Below are positions 1-11,562 of a stretch of 64,000 bases of DNA, piece after piece. The stretch is from Chrysemys picta bellii. Taxonomy: Eukaryota; Chordata; Testudines; Emydidae. Under the pieces are notes generated by a model. That model worked only from the letters and a program-made list of their open reading frames with translations, had not been told where the DNA came from and did not search any database. Position 1 is the stretch's first letter; every line of letters starts with the position of its first letter. The translations under genes were made by a program, and so were the position numbers. The DNA is taken from contig NC_088792.1 in the NCBI RefSeq assembly GCF_011386835.1, forward strand, positions 44,506,882-44,570,881. Direction: 5' to 3'.

Positions 1-51
1 ATGGAAACATACTATGGGCTTGATTCTCTTCACACCTACATGAGGGTAACT

Positions 52-319
52 CAGGAGCGGCGCCAGGGTTTTTGCCGCCCTAAGCGGCAGCGCTCCTCCT
101 CAGAGCATTCGGCAGTGGGGGTCCTTCCACTCCGTGTCTTCGGGGCACTTCGGCGGTGGGTCCTGGAGCAAGTGAAGGACCTGCCACCGAAGCGCCCCGA
201 AGACGCGGAGCGGAAGGACCCCTGCCACCGAATTGCTGCCGAGATGGCAAAATGCCGCCCTCCAAATCCTGCCGCCCTAGGCAACCGCCTAGGGTCATCT
301 AGTGGAAGCGCCGGCCCTG
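52..319. mobile_element. hAT-type non-autonomous element with internal hairpin
   Basis: The 268-bp unit starts CAGGAGCGGCGCC and ends GCGCCGGCCCTG. It is flanked by a perfect 8-bp direct repeat, GGGTAACT (44-51 and 320-327), the duplication length typical of hAT transposons. About 57-bp inverted arms inside it (about 107-163 and 177-233) are roughly 85% complementary and would fold into a GC-rich hairpin. It has no transposase frame; the open frames across it are by-products of its GC content. Superfamily assignment rests on duplication length and CAG/CTG ends. Confidence 0.75.
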
Positions 320-327
320 GGGTAACT

Positions 328-2349
328 GTTGACTTCAGTGGAGTTACTCTTGCTTCTGTGTTGGTGCAATTGAGAGGAAAATCAAGCCCATTCCGCTTTG
401 TTACCTACTGCTTCTGGAATGCAGATGAATAGACTAAATTAAACTGCAGGCTACCTACTGTTGTGGAAAGGCTTCAGTGGGGTTTCTTGGCTCTCCATCA
501 CTAAATATAAAGTTGCAGGGTGGGAGAAAGTGGGAGAACAAGTTGGAATTATTAAAAGAGAAATAGCTCAAGCAAGAGTTTTGCCTGCCAAAACAAACAG
601 AACACATGATCAGGATCAAAGACACATTGGATATGGTCCAGAACTGATTTTACAGTACATTCATTTTATCTGCATTCTTGCTTGCACAATGCTGTGGACT
701 GCCATATTTTGATAAAATACTATTTTAAAGACAGAAAGAATCCTTTCTTTCCCTTTTGCTTATTTTCTATGTCCTTGACAGAATCTTGAAGAATTCATCC
801 ACTTTCTCTCTCATTAGAGCCTGCATCACAATCATGTTGCACCCACAAAACAGGGTACTTTGGAGTCAAGGTAAATTGAGGGTCAAAGACCCAGTTCTGC
901 TGTAATTTCTGTAAGAAGTGATCACTACTTTGAAAATATTACCAAGACTGTTCTGAAACTGATCATTCCTCTTTCCAGAGTCTTAAGGAAGGACTGGTAC
1001 CAGCACTTACATGTAAACCTTGCCAGATTAATAACAAAGTAAACTTAAAACTGGTCACCCAATATAAATAATTGAACTGGGGCCTGAGGCACCATCTAGC
1101 CATCTCCTCCTATCCAAGACAACTGAGATCCTCTGGGCTGTCCTTATTTTCCATCCATTTTAAGGTTCTGTCTTGAATGGACTAAGAGCAGCACCTTCTC
1201 AATTCAGCATTCTGTCCTATGATCCCCCTTCCCTGTTTATGTCCACCAGAGTCCTTCTGTAGTTTTCAAAGCTTGATATGAAGCCTCCCTTTGCAGCTCT
1301 GTTCAGCATTGCCCATTTTGGCCTTCCTTTATCACCTTTTCCTTTCTGGATTTCCTTTTCTCCTGTTTGTCAGATTGGCTCGGTTTTCTCTTTTTCTTCC
1401 CCCACCCCAAGCTGCTGGCTTCCATTCTTTCTAACTTATTGTTGCAACTTGGGTAGTCTCCCAGATGCCTTGTGATGGGTGGCACTCCTGAGTAAGTACC
1501 AGTTATACTTGTGCTACTTGCAAACAGAAGAGTTGGGGAAATAACTGCCGATGAAGACAATCCCCAAGCAATGGCTAGCAGTCAGCCTTGCAGTAGTTTC
1601 TGAAAAGCTTGCGTGAACAAATGCTGCTATACCTATGAAATCAAAAAGTGATGAGATGTTTTATATATCCCCTGGCCTTGTAGCAATTTGATGTGTCCAC
1701 GTGGCAACATCATTCTTGACAATCCATTTTGGTATGTACACACACGGTTTACCTGACAACTGTGATTGTATCAGTGCATTTTGGGACACCTTGTAAACCA
1801 TGTTTTCAGGTACTATTGTTGAAAGCAGGGATTTTGGAATCATTTGCAAATGTGTACCTCACAAAGGGACAAAGTGAGGGAGACAGTTTGAACCAGCTGC
1901 AATACTTCTGGCTTACTATCCCCACTGGGGAGAATCATTAGAGAATGCACTGGTTCAACAGACCTGACTAAAGATCTGTCAATAGATGTTGCAATCAAAT
2001 CACACTATAAGAGTCATTTCTTGTAAAGTTCCCCAGACAGCGTAGACTGTAACTTTTTGGTATTGCTTAATGTAATGTATATTTACAACACCTTTTAACC
2101 TAATGTAGGCAGTGCCCATAAAGGAAACTCTTGATTGTGTAATATGAACATAAATGTTATGCTAATTTTAAAGAATGTGGAAGAGGGAGACTACTCCCGT
2201 GTGTAACTACTCAATATTTTGTTACAGAAATGAAATGTTTAACAAACTAACCTGTAAAAATTTCTGCTACCAGTGTGATAGTATGACTGTACTCTTCAGT
2301 ATGTCTGAAGAGTTCATAGTGTCAGTGCAAAGGTGGCTAGTGTAAGCTA
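328..2349. other. Unannotated AT-rich stretch
   Basis: I see no recognisable gene, tRNA-like sequence or intact repeat. The frames are short and show no domain. It may include very old repeat relics. Confidence 0.5.
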
Positions 2350-2830
2350 TTTTTACCTTCCCTGAGTTCCTGGGTGTCAGACCGCAGCTAGTCTGTTTAC
2401 CTGCTAGCTTAACCCCCAGGCAGTTTAAGAGCCCAGCCACCTGACTGGTTAAACAGCACAACTGGTGGAGGGGATCAGCAGATATGTTCTTAAAACCAGC
2501 AGCAGGCCGCACTGGTTGCTCAAAGCATTTGACTGTGGATGCATTAGTCTCTGCTCCTGCCTTTTCCCAGCCCTGCTCCTATCTTCCCTGATTCCAAGTA
2601 ACCCTGTTCTGACCTTTGCCTTGGATTTCTGGCTCTGACTCTACCTTGACCGTTGGCTTTGGCCTCTGGTTTCTGACTTTGATGCTGACCCTTGCTTCTG
2701 TTTCCCTGCTCTGGATGTCTGCTCCTATCATTAAGCCTGAGTCCTGCTCTGACAACCAGGCAGAACTGCCCATGTCCGGGTTTCCAACACTGTGTACTGG
2801 TCCGGTCAGCAGAAGGCTGCTCTAAATTAT
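2350..2830. repeat. Possible LTR fragment with CTGAC-rich tract
   Basis: The tract is pyrimidine-rich, with degenerate repeated CTGAC/CTGCTC units (about 2540-2760), and resembles the interval 36061-36372. This kind of low-complexity R/U5-like sequence occurs in reptilian Gypsy LTRs. No terminal TG/CA pair or target duplication could be fixed, so LTR identity is tentative. Confidence 0.35.
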
Positions 2831-3191
2831 GGCAGTTGCCAATGGCTCTGGGGGGTCAATGCTGCAGGGAAATCTTGGTCACACCCATTTCCCAACCCTT
2901 TATATTTCTATGCAGGTTCAATGTCATTTGGCTGCTCCTTCAGTCACTGACCGTGCTGATTTTCAGATTACTTTGCACTGGAGGCGCAACACAAAGTGGA
3001 GTGGATAATCTGAGCCTCTTAATCTGTATGTCTGGAATTGCAGAACTCCGGAATTACTTTGGAATTTAGGAAGTGGCAGGGTTAAATCAATTCTTATTTG
3101 AAATTCTTGACATTTTCCCAAATATATTTTCTAAAACAGAACAGCAGTGCTTGCAAATATTTTGCATGTATAGAAAAGCTATTTAAAGTGT

Positions 3192-3622
3192 TCAGAGTAG
3201 CAGCCGTGTTAGTCTGTATCCGCAAAAAGAACAAGAGTACTTGTGGCACCTTAGAGACTAACAAATTTATTAGAGCATAAGCTTTCGTGGACTACAGCCC
3301 ACTTCTTCGGATGCATACAGAGTGGAATAAATATTGAGGAGATATATATACACACATACAGAGAGCATAAACAGGTGGGAGTTGTCTTACCAACTCTGAG
3401 AGGCCAATTAAGTAAGAGAAAAAAGTTTTCTCTTACTTAATTGGCCTCTCAGAGTTGGTAAGACAACTCCCACCTGTTTATGCTCTCTGTATGTGTGTAT
3501 ATATATCTCCTCAATATTTATTCCACTCTGTATGCATCCGAAGAAGTGGGCTGTAGTCCACGAAAGCTTATGCTCTAATAAATTTGTTAGTCTCTAAGGT
3601 GCCACAAGTACTCCTGTTCTTT
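3192..3622 (-). mobile_element. Penelope-like element 3' end inserted as a head-to-head palindrome
   Basis: Two near-perfect inverted arms of about 195 bp meet at about 3422. Each carries the 3' terminal sequence of the PLE family that also appears, with its coding region, at 47163-47812 (shared AAGAAGTGGGCTGTAG, AATAAATTTGTTAGTCTC and GTGCCACAAGTACTCCTG). The left arm has about 35 extra bases with the terminal GCAGCCGTGTTAGTCTG end. A 12-bp direct repeat TATTTAAAGTGT flanks the whole unit (3180-3191 and 3623-3634), so both arms arrived in one insertion. There is no coding region. Confidence 0.8.
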
Positions 3623-3634
3623 TATTTAAAGTGT

Positions 3635-5769
3635 GCAATTTCTAAAAATAGTGTAATATCCTCAAGAAGAGAAATGAATAATAATAAATACTTTTGGACC
3701 CCTCGCAGCCCAAACCATGCCAGAGTTTCATATAAATATGGCAGCAATTATAATACACTGGATCCAATGAGATCACCTGCTAAAAACTGATTGATAAATG
3801 GTGTAAACAGTTCCCTAAGTATTTTATTACAATCTATCTTCTTCTGTCCATTATGTCAACACTATGAACAAGTTTCTTAGAGGTCTGGCTATATGACACT
3901 ACACATTGGAGAGGTTGTCTGCTGGACATGCTGGACAGCAAAACAGTTGCTGGCATCACTGGAACTAGGATATTCTAAAGGTGTTGTCCCCACAATATAA
4001 GAACAAGAATTGCTGAAGACAGGGCTATTCAGACCTAGTTGGTAATTAAGCAGTAACATAATGTTAACAACATGTTTATGATAACAACCCAGTTCTTTAC
4101 TTTCTCCTGCATCGCCTTGTTAAAACAGCAGCAGAGCATGACTCAGTTCTGTGTCCAGGTGGACATTCCCAAAGCAACGTGGTACACTGTTTTCTACCTC
4201 CTGGCAGCTGGATTAAGGTCAGTTCTGCTCAGATTTACACCCAATGGATCTCAATTGACTTCAGGATGGCAAAACAGTTTGGGCAGAATTTGGGTCAATG
4301 CCTTGGAATTGCTCTCAGTCCCTGACTGCTCAGATATTTAGGGGACAATTCTCCTAAAATACACACAGCAAATCTAAATTCTGATATTCTCCTTTCCCGT
4401 TAACATTAATGGAAGGTCTGTACCAGCAGGGACAACAGAATATCAGTCTACTTCCATCACTTAAATCTGAAAAGAGAATTTTGCTCTTAAATACCATTGT
4501 TAGATACTGAAGTCAGGTCTCTGACACAACAGTGTAAAGCACTACCACTCAAGCTGTTTTATTAAGAGAAATGCCCCAATCAATGGTCATTTTGATTGAT
4601 AAAATGCAGATTGAAGTGAGTGTTTAGAAAAAGAATAATCTCTTAAAATATGCCATTGTTTAATTTAAAACCAAATTATTCTGATCTAAATTGCCTATCA
4701 AAATAACAACCAATTACTTCCTGCAGCACGGCTTGTGGGTTTTTTTTCTTCTTAATCTGTTGTGAAACAGAAGGACTGGAGGTATCAGAAAGAAACCTTT
4801 TTGTTCTTACTCCTTTCCTGATCAAATAAGGTCAGTCACAAAGGTGTCTGTGCACGTAAACCAAGGCTTTTCAGCCACCCTGTCATTCTCTAATATCATT
4901 CATTGTTTCTTCGTTACAACTGTACTCATAGCCCCTAAAGCCCCCTGTTAGTGTGGTTTAAACTAACTTCAACCTTCTAAGACCCAAAACATCTCCTCTG
5001 CCATGATCTCTCACATTTCAGGTGGAAAGAAATAAGTGGAATTAAACCAGGGATGAGCCTGACTCAGAGACCATGAGTTACTTAAATTCTATAATAGAAA
5101 CTATGGTGGCTTCTCTCTGAAGACTGCTGCCACCCAATAATGGTGCTAAAGCAATAGAGATTTATAGAAACACCACATGATATTTCCTATATCCGTGTAC
5201 TTTAGAATGTGATACATAAGACATAATGCTGATTTGGGTTTGTTCTGCTCTTAGCAATTTGGTGGCTGCTCTAAGCCCTGCAGGAGTTCTGGAGGTACAG
5301 TACTTTGAAAGTTAGGTCTCCATAGTAACATGATGAATGTCTAGCCAACCTTATGGACTGGTATCAGGTGCAATTCCCTTATTATTCCAATTCACCCTTA
5401 TTCGCAATGCGAAGTAAAAAACAGTAATTTCCCAGTCCTGGAGTCAGTACATGTGTGAAACTTGAGTTGAAGTCAATGGGAGTTTTGTGTGTAAAATGAC
5501 TGACTGTTAGGACATTTTATTATGGCAGGTGTGGATAAACGGACAGTGAGTCTCCCATGCTGGAATTGATCTTGGGCTGTTCCTTACATGCCCTCTATCA
5601 CAAAACAGATTTTAAAGTCTAGCTACAACTAGCCCTAAGTGTATGTATGTGCGCGCACACACACATTTTAAATTCAGTCTTATAGTTAATTTTGAGTTGG
5701 ATTTTGTTGTATAAAGACCCCTGGCTTCACTTGAGAACAGGATTTTCCTGGGTGTTTAATGAATACAGC
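3635..5769. other. Unannotated stretch
   Basis: No gene is recognised. A short inverted pair (CTGATATTCT at 4380 against AGAATATCAG near 4437) may be an old MITE relic. The motif GAAGTCAATGGGAGTTTT near 5470 resembles a widespread reptile repeat. Confidence 0.4.
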
Positions 5770-6430
5770 TTGACATTTTTTGGCTGAAACCTTTCCTGTT
5801 GAAAAATGAGGTTTCACTGAAAACAATGTGTTTCTTTAGGAAAATATCACTTTTGGTGATTTTTTTTTATTTTTTATGGGGAAATTTTGAAATGACATTT
5901 CAAATTGAAATTTTGTTTTAGTTTTGAAAGATGAAAAGAATTTGAAAGTTTTGCCCCCCATCTCCCTTGCCCCTCCTTTTTAGTGACTGAATACAATAAC
6001 ATGAATAATGTCCAAAGCTGCCCTCCCTTCTCTCCTCTCTTCCACCACCCCCCCTCTACCTTTTCCGAGCTTCTCCAACTTGGTCACTTTTGCAAAGTTT
6101 GAATTTCACTTTTCTGCTTGACACTTGGTAACTCTTCCAAAGTTGGAGAAGTTTTGAAAAGTTAGAGTGAAAAAAGGGAGTGTGGGTGGGAGTTGGGTAG
6201 GATGGTTCCTGGACATTATTTGTTTTATTGCACTCAGTGACAAACAAGAATAAAGGAAGACAGTGAGTGTGAGGAGGGATACCCTAAAACTGGAAAAAAA
6301 ATCTAGTCTTCAAAAATAAAAATGAAATTAAAATTTGATTTCAAATTGAAATAAAAATCATGTCATCCAGACAATTTCTTGAAAATCAAATGAAAAAATC
6401 ACATGAAATAATTTTTTTCCCCTACCATTT
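5770..6430. repeat. AT-rich region with inverted TTTGAAAT-type motifs
   Basis: Both ends are rich in related TTTCAAATTGAAA-like words (about 5890-5930 and 6310-6360) around a middle carrying a poly-C patch. The arrangement is consistent with a decayed inverted-repeat element. No target duplication was found. Confidence 0.3.
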
Positions 6431-7139
6431 GTTAGTGAGTATGTTTTGGAGCTGCTCTCTCCTTCCATTTTGTCCTAAGACAATCTCAAAATGAACTAAG
6501 AAAAGGGATTTGGATACAAAAGAGCAGGCTGAGAATGTACAGATCCTCAATATGATGCTTTAAAGTGTTTGTAATCTTCCTGTGTAGCACGAAGTGAGCT
6601 ACTTTAGCCAGCTACGTGTCTTCTGTGTTCTAAGAAGGGAAGTAATTGGAACATGCTGTCTGGCCCACAGCTATACAAACATGTTAAGTACTTTTCACTC
6701 TGGAAGAAGAAAGTACTAGTAAACGTGATTTCGCATAGACTACTGAAATATTTTGGTGCAGTAAGAGTACTTTCTTAGTTATTACAATTTCATGCTATTC
6801 TGAATCATTACTATCAACAAATCCGGGAACTTTGGAAAGGTCATATCTCAAAAAAATAAAGTACAGCCTCAACCGCATGCATCGTTTTATAAAAGAACAA
6901 GAATCTGAATAAAATGTGCTGTACTTTGAGTAACATTTTATATGATTGCAGGTTTACAGGGAATATGAAATTTTCATATATCAAAGATAAGAATAGTTCT
7001 GACAGCCTCAAGTGGCCTCTGAATTAACAGTCTGGTACAAGTCATTGTTAAGGAAAAACCTTTTCCCTTCTGCAACAATGGAGACATTTGCTTATCAACC
7101 TATAAAATATAAATTTTAAACAATAATACATTATTATTG
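6431..7139. other. Unannotated AT-rich stretch
   Basis: No gene or clear repeat is seen here. A run of alternating TA occurs farther right, at about 7362-7380. Confidence 0.5.
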
Positions 7140-7185
7140 AAACACTGATTTCTGACCATAGCAACAATGAAGTCCATATCGGAAT
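7140..7185 (-). other. Candidate exon start behind a strong splice acceptor
   Basis: On the minus strand a polypyrimidine run (TTTCTTTTTCCTTTTGCAG) ends at 7186, so a spliced exon could begin at 7185. It lies about 650 bases downstream, in the minus direction, of a consensus donor at 7838. No convincing donor follows and no protein domain is recognisable. The call rests on splice-site shape alone. Confidence 0.2.
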
Positions 7186-7739
7186 CTGCAAAAGGAAAAA
7201 GAAATTTACAGTATCTAGCTATCCTTTCAACAACTGATGAGTTATAACTCCAGGATCAGGAAACTCAAATACCATCGGAATGTCTTTGCTTTGATTGCTA
7301 AAATCCAAAACAAAATTTCTGGTATTGTAGTTACCAAGAAACTCTGCTTTTCAGTCTAGTTAATATATATATATATATATTTTTAACAAAAGCCGTATTT
7401 CTGGGTGCTTTGCTTACTTCCTATGACAAATACCTTTAAAAGACTGAATAAACTTGGGATCAGATTTTGTGTTTTTATGAACTGTGTAACAGACAGACCT
7501 GATTTCCAGTCCACCGTTAATTTTTATCTTACAAAAAAGTCCCAACAAATCTCTGGTGGTGCCCCTTTCCATCACCTCTTCGCGGGGAACATTTGTGAAA
7601 GGTGATTAACAGAGAAGAAAGAGACAGGAAACAAGCCATCCCTATGTATGTCACGGGGGAAAGTCAGGGCAAACTCATACGGGACCCTTTAGAAGTTTGA
7701 GTTCATGGCCATCTGAGTAGTGCAGACTTGGCAAAAATA

Positions 7740-8450
7740 TAACCTGCCTCGGCTCAGGAAGGGCAGGGAGCAATTTTGCGAGCAGTCCCGCTCCGCTGGA
7801 GCTGCGGGAGGCGAGGGACACCTGAGAAATTTACTTACCTCCCGCTCCCGCGACTCTCGGAGAGGGATGATGCCTGTAGTGAGCAAACCAGCGCCTCCCC
7901 AGCCGGGATCGGGTCGCTGCAAAAGCCGCGTCTCACAGCTTGGAGCGGAGTGGAAGAGCTCTGGGACTCGCGAGCCTCCCAGGCATTTATCAACCAGCGG
8001 GGAGGGAAGGAGGGGGGAGAGAGAGAGATTTTGCAAGTCTGAGCACTGTGCAGGGTGAGAATTTCCCGGCAGCGCCCCAGGGAAAGCCCCGCAGCTGTGC
8101 AGGGCGAGAGAGGTCACGCTGGCACCGCCACGCGCCTGGCGCCCGGCCAGGTCTGGCTGAGCTCCCGCGGGCGCAGCAGCTGCACGAGCGGGGCATGGCT
8201 GGGGACACAGCACTGCAGGAGCGGGTGGGACATGGGGCCAGAGCCTCTTGGGCCTTCCAGCCCCCGCGGTGGAGCCCTAGGCCCGGGGCTGGCTCTGTGC
8301 CCAGGCCGGGAGGGGCAGCGTGTGGCTCTGGCTGACCGCGGCTGCCCGGCAGCGCTGGGGCAGGAGAGCGGCCCTGAACCTGGCCTAACTGAGGCCAAGG
8401 CCGGGCGGGGCTGGGCTCTGCCTGGGTCAGAACAGGGCAAGTGACAGGGC
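7740..8450 (-). promoter_or_regulatory. CpG-rich block: possible promoter and first exon of an unknown host gene
   Basis: About 700 bp of GC- and CpG-rich DNA stand out from AT-rich flanks, without the inverted ends or target duplications of the other GC-rich segments. On the minus strand it contains GGGAG followed by GTAAGTAA, a consensus 5' splice site with the exon ending at 7839 and the intron starting at 7838. Frames of 110-175 codons cross the block on both strands but look like GC by-products. If real, the exon is probably 5' untranslated and transcription runs toward position 1. The gene cannot be named. Confidence 0.4.
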
Positions 8451-8459
8451 GGCTTCAAA

Positions 8460-9530
8460 ACAGCCTGTGCCCTGCCCCTACCACCACCCAGCGCCAGGCA
8501 CAGCCCCGGTGGGAACCTGATCCCTTAAAAGTAGGGGTGGGCCTAAGGTGGGCCCCTTGAGATGGGGCCTTGCACCCTCCCCAAACTCAGCGGAGCTACT
8601 CTTGTTTAAGCCCTTCAGTGGCAGGATCTGCAGGTGTCTATGGCCCACCCTGGCTGGAAGGCAGCAGCAGTCACCTGTCACGCCCCTTGCGTGAACCTCA
8701 CCATGGAGCCAGGAACATAACAGCTAGTCCACTGGATTTGAGCAACAGGTTGTTTTCTGGGGCACATTAGCTCATAATTCTCCCATGTAGGGGACAAGCC
8801 TTCCAAATCTTCTCTGTAGCTGCCTCTGTGCTTTCTAGCAAGGCATTATATCAGAATAGAGGCTTTGGGCTGGGAACACATGCAGTGATTTTGACATTGT
8901 TGGAATTTCCCAATTATTACTATATGCAAACACCAGAAAGTTGGCTGGCTTTGGTCTGTTTCCTGCCCAGTGATTTATTTGTAAAAGTCCTAGATGGGAA
9001 CTGTTCGGAATGGCTGTGTTACGCAAATGTCCTGAAGCTGCAGATCCAGGGAAACAACATTTTGTAATGTATCTAACAAATGATAATGCAGGCGAAAGAC
9101 AAATATACAGAGAGTGGGGAGCTATCAAGTGTTAAAAAGGGAACAGCTCATTCTTTTGGAGAGAGGGGGTGACTTTTCTAGCTACTTTCATCTAAATAAA
9201 TCACTGGTCTTGCCCAACTTGATCACTACCTGAGAATATAAAGGGTGTCACTGTTCTCTTTGGAGAAAGTACAGCATTTAAGAGGTAAGGGGGAGAGGAG
9301 AGGGACACAATTTTTTTTGGGGGGTCAGAATCACACTGACACAGTAAGGGAATGGACACTAATGATGTTTGAGTACTTTCCTGTTTGCTATAATAAGTAC
9401 TTTGAAGCAACATGCTATGCCAAACTAGCTCCCTTGGGATTCATGCCAATCACAAGACAATGAATTAGAGAGCTGGGAAGGGGAACAAGGCACAGTCTAA
9501 ACAGTGCAGACTGTGGGCAAAGGAACTAGA
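8460..9530. other. Unannotated stretch
   Basis: No gene, tandem repeat or recognisable mobile element is seen. Confidence 0.5.
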
Positions 9531-9533
9531 GCC

Positions 9534-9660
9534 ACAAGGTGGGTGAGGTAATACCTTTACTGGACCAACTTTAATAACAGAAGTTGTTCCAGTAAAAGAT
9601 ATTACCTCATCCACTTTGTCTATCTAATATCCTGGGACCAACAGGACTACAACAACACTG
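9534..9660 (+). mobile_element. Penelope-like element 3' end, palindromic copy (second family)
   Basis: The right part (9581-9660) has the family end AAAGATATTACCTCATCCAC then ATCCTGGGACCAAC, matching 43852-43957 and the minus strand at 55263. The left part (9534-9572) is an inverted copy of the same AGGTAATA / TACTGGA sequence, so the fragment folds back with a centre near 9576. The sense arm is about 40 bases longer than its partner, the same asymmetry as at 3192-3622. No target duplication was found. Confidence 0.6.
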
Positions 9661-10009
9661 ATAAGCTGCCCTGGCTGATGGTTAGATGATCTTTCAAGAG
9701 CCATTGACACTGTCTGTCTGAGGCTGTGGTTCTTGGTAGGAATGGGTAGGGTTGTTCTTGAATGGCTTTGATAATTCCTGGAAAGGAGGAAAGTTCATAG
9801 GCACTTGTTCATCGATACCTATAGGGTGCCATAGTATCCTCCTACTCTTAAACATACATAAAGGCTAGTGGGGGAAATCATATGAAACTATGATCTGAGA
9901 TAACATCAGTATATGGATGGCAAAATGCACCACTATATGCAGCACTTTCAGTTCTATCATTATTGCCTGTTTCTTGGCTAGTAGACTGTTTTTTTGCCAG
10001 CCAACTTTT

Positions 10010-10480
10010 TTTCATTGGGATTAAAGACAATTGGTTAAAACTCAATGCAGCAAAGACTAAATAATGCCCATTGGGGCATTATATAGTCTTTGCTGTATTG
10101 TGAGATGCTGCATTGTGAGGTGCTGATTGGTAGTGGTTGCCCCTTATTCATAAGTCAGGCTCTCAGTGGTGAAATGGCTGTGAAATTTGTTGTCATCCTT
10201 GATTGCTCTTTCAGCATATATGACTATGTTGTGACCATAGGCAATAGTCATGCTTGATAAGTCTGTCTTACCTGGAAAATCCAATAGTTTTTCCTGGGAT
10301 GTAGATCTTGCCATAATCATACATACTTTTGTCACAGCCAGCCTGGACTGCAGTTCTCCTGATTAGTCTTTCCTTGAAATTTATTCCAAGGCTACAACAC
10401 TGGAGAACACAGGTGTTCACTTGCTACTTGGAATATGCCCTCTGCAGACTACATTGGTTGCCAATATGCTAAAGCATCCT
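10010..10480 (+). repeat. Decayed non-LTR retrotransposon remnant (weak)
   Basis: Short plus-strand translations resemble the C-terminal reverse-transcriptase region of L2/Rex1-like LINEs: an NWLKLNAAKTK-like word near 10028 and an LHWLP-like word near 10447. Both are separated by stops. A fold-back of the TAGTCTTTGCTG type lies near 10050-10100. The assignment is weak and needs translated alignment. Confidence 0.3.
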
Positions 10481-11087
10481 CATCAAAATAACTGACACCC
10501 TAGACAAAAGTGATCTCTAAATTTTACACAACCCCCTGAAATTACATTTCATGGTGGTTCTGTATCTTGTCTGACGGGTAGTTTTAAAGTTGTGTGTGTG
10601 TTTTTTAATCTCAGATGGAAACCAAAATATCTGTAACTGAAGTTTCACTAGAATAGCATCATCACCAACAGGTCAAATGAAAGAAAATAATTGGCATAAA
10701 ATATTGATAAAAATTCTTAAAATAATTGGCGAGGCAGAATTAGGCTGTGACGGTTTGCCTTACCCTTGCTGGTGCAGAAAGGTACATTTTTGCAATAGGA
10801 TGTGAGCTATTGTGTAGTTGTGATGGTGTCTGATACTGTAAGTGCTTTGTTCTGGAAGTTGCTGAACATCATCATCAAGCAATGGCAGCAATGGGTGCAG
10901 AGCACCTCACAGGATTGGACACATTATTTTTGTTTTGTGACTGCATGTCCAACAGATTAGAGAGACTGAAATGAGAATGGCTGTTTGGCTGACTTATTTC
11001 ATAAAGACCTCTGAACAGATAGTAAAGTCTGTCAACTCCTGTCAAACTAGGCCAGATTTGAATAGTTGCTTAGAGGTGTCCCAAAAG
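10481..11087. other. Unannotated stretch
   Basis: Nothing recognisable is seen. Confidence 0.5.
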
Positions 11088-11562
11088 CAGGGGTTCTCAA
11101 CCTTTTTCTTTCCGAGGCCCCCCATAACGTGCTATAAAAACTCCAGGGCCCAGCAGGGGAGGGGGGGAACTCGAGGCTCTGGGCCAGGAGGGGGAAGGGG
11201 CGCTCAGGCATAGGTGTAGATTGACTTCTATTCTGGGTGGACAGGAGCCTGTGTGGGTCGAGCCAGCTCCGCACGGCAGGGTCCAGGGAGGAAGCATCAC
11301 CTCCACCCCGACTCACCTCAGCTCTTGCACTGTAGTTTGGGGGGGGGAACACCACTATGTCCCCCCAACTCTTCCCATGGGCTCAGGGCTTCTGCTCTGC
11401 GGTGGGCACCAGGGATCAGGGCTTCAATCCCACAGCTCCTGTCTTCAGCCCCATGGGAGGTTCTAGGGCTCGGCCTCTGAGTTTTAGCCACAAAGCCCCA
11501 TGGCTCACCTGAAAGGGTTCATGGATGCCCAGGGGCTGTGGACCCCCTGTTGTGAACCGCTG
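11088..11562. mobile_element. hAT-type non-autonomous element
   Basis: It starts CAGGGGTTCTCAACC and ends GTTGTGAACCGCTG, inverted ends typical of Charlie/Ac-like hAT elements. The interior is GC-rich and non-coding. The flanking octamers CCCAAAAG and CCATAAAC match at only about 5 of 8 bases, so the insertion looks old. The reading frames inside on both strands are coincidental. Confidence 0.6.

Noticed and set aside
7689..8335. Overlapping frames of 110-175 codons in the CpG-rich block
   Set aside because: They lie on both strands and in several frames with no domain. At most the block is an untranslated exon.
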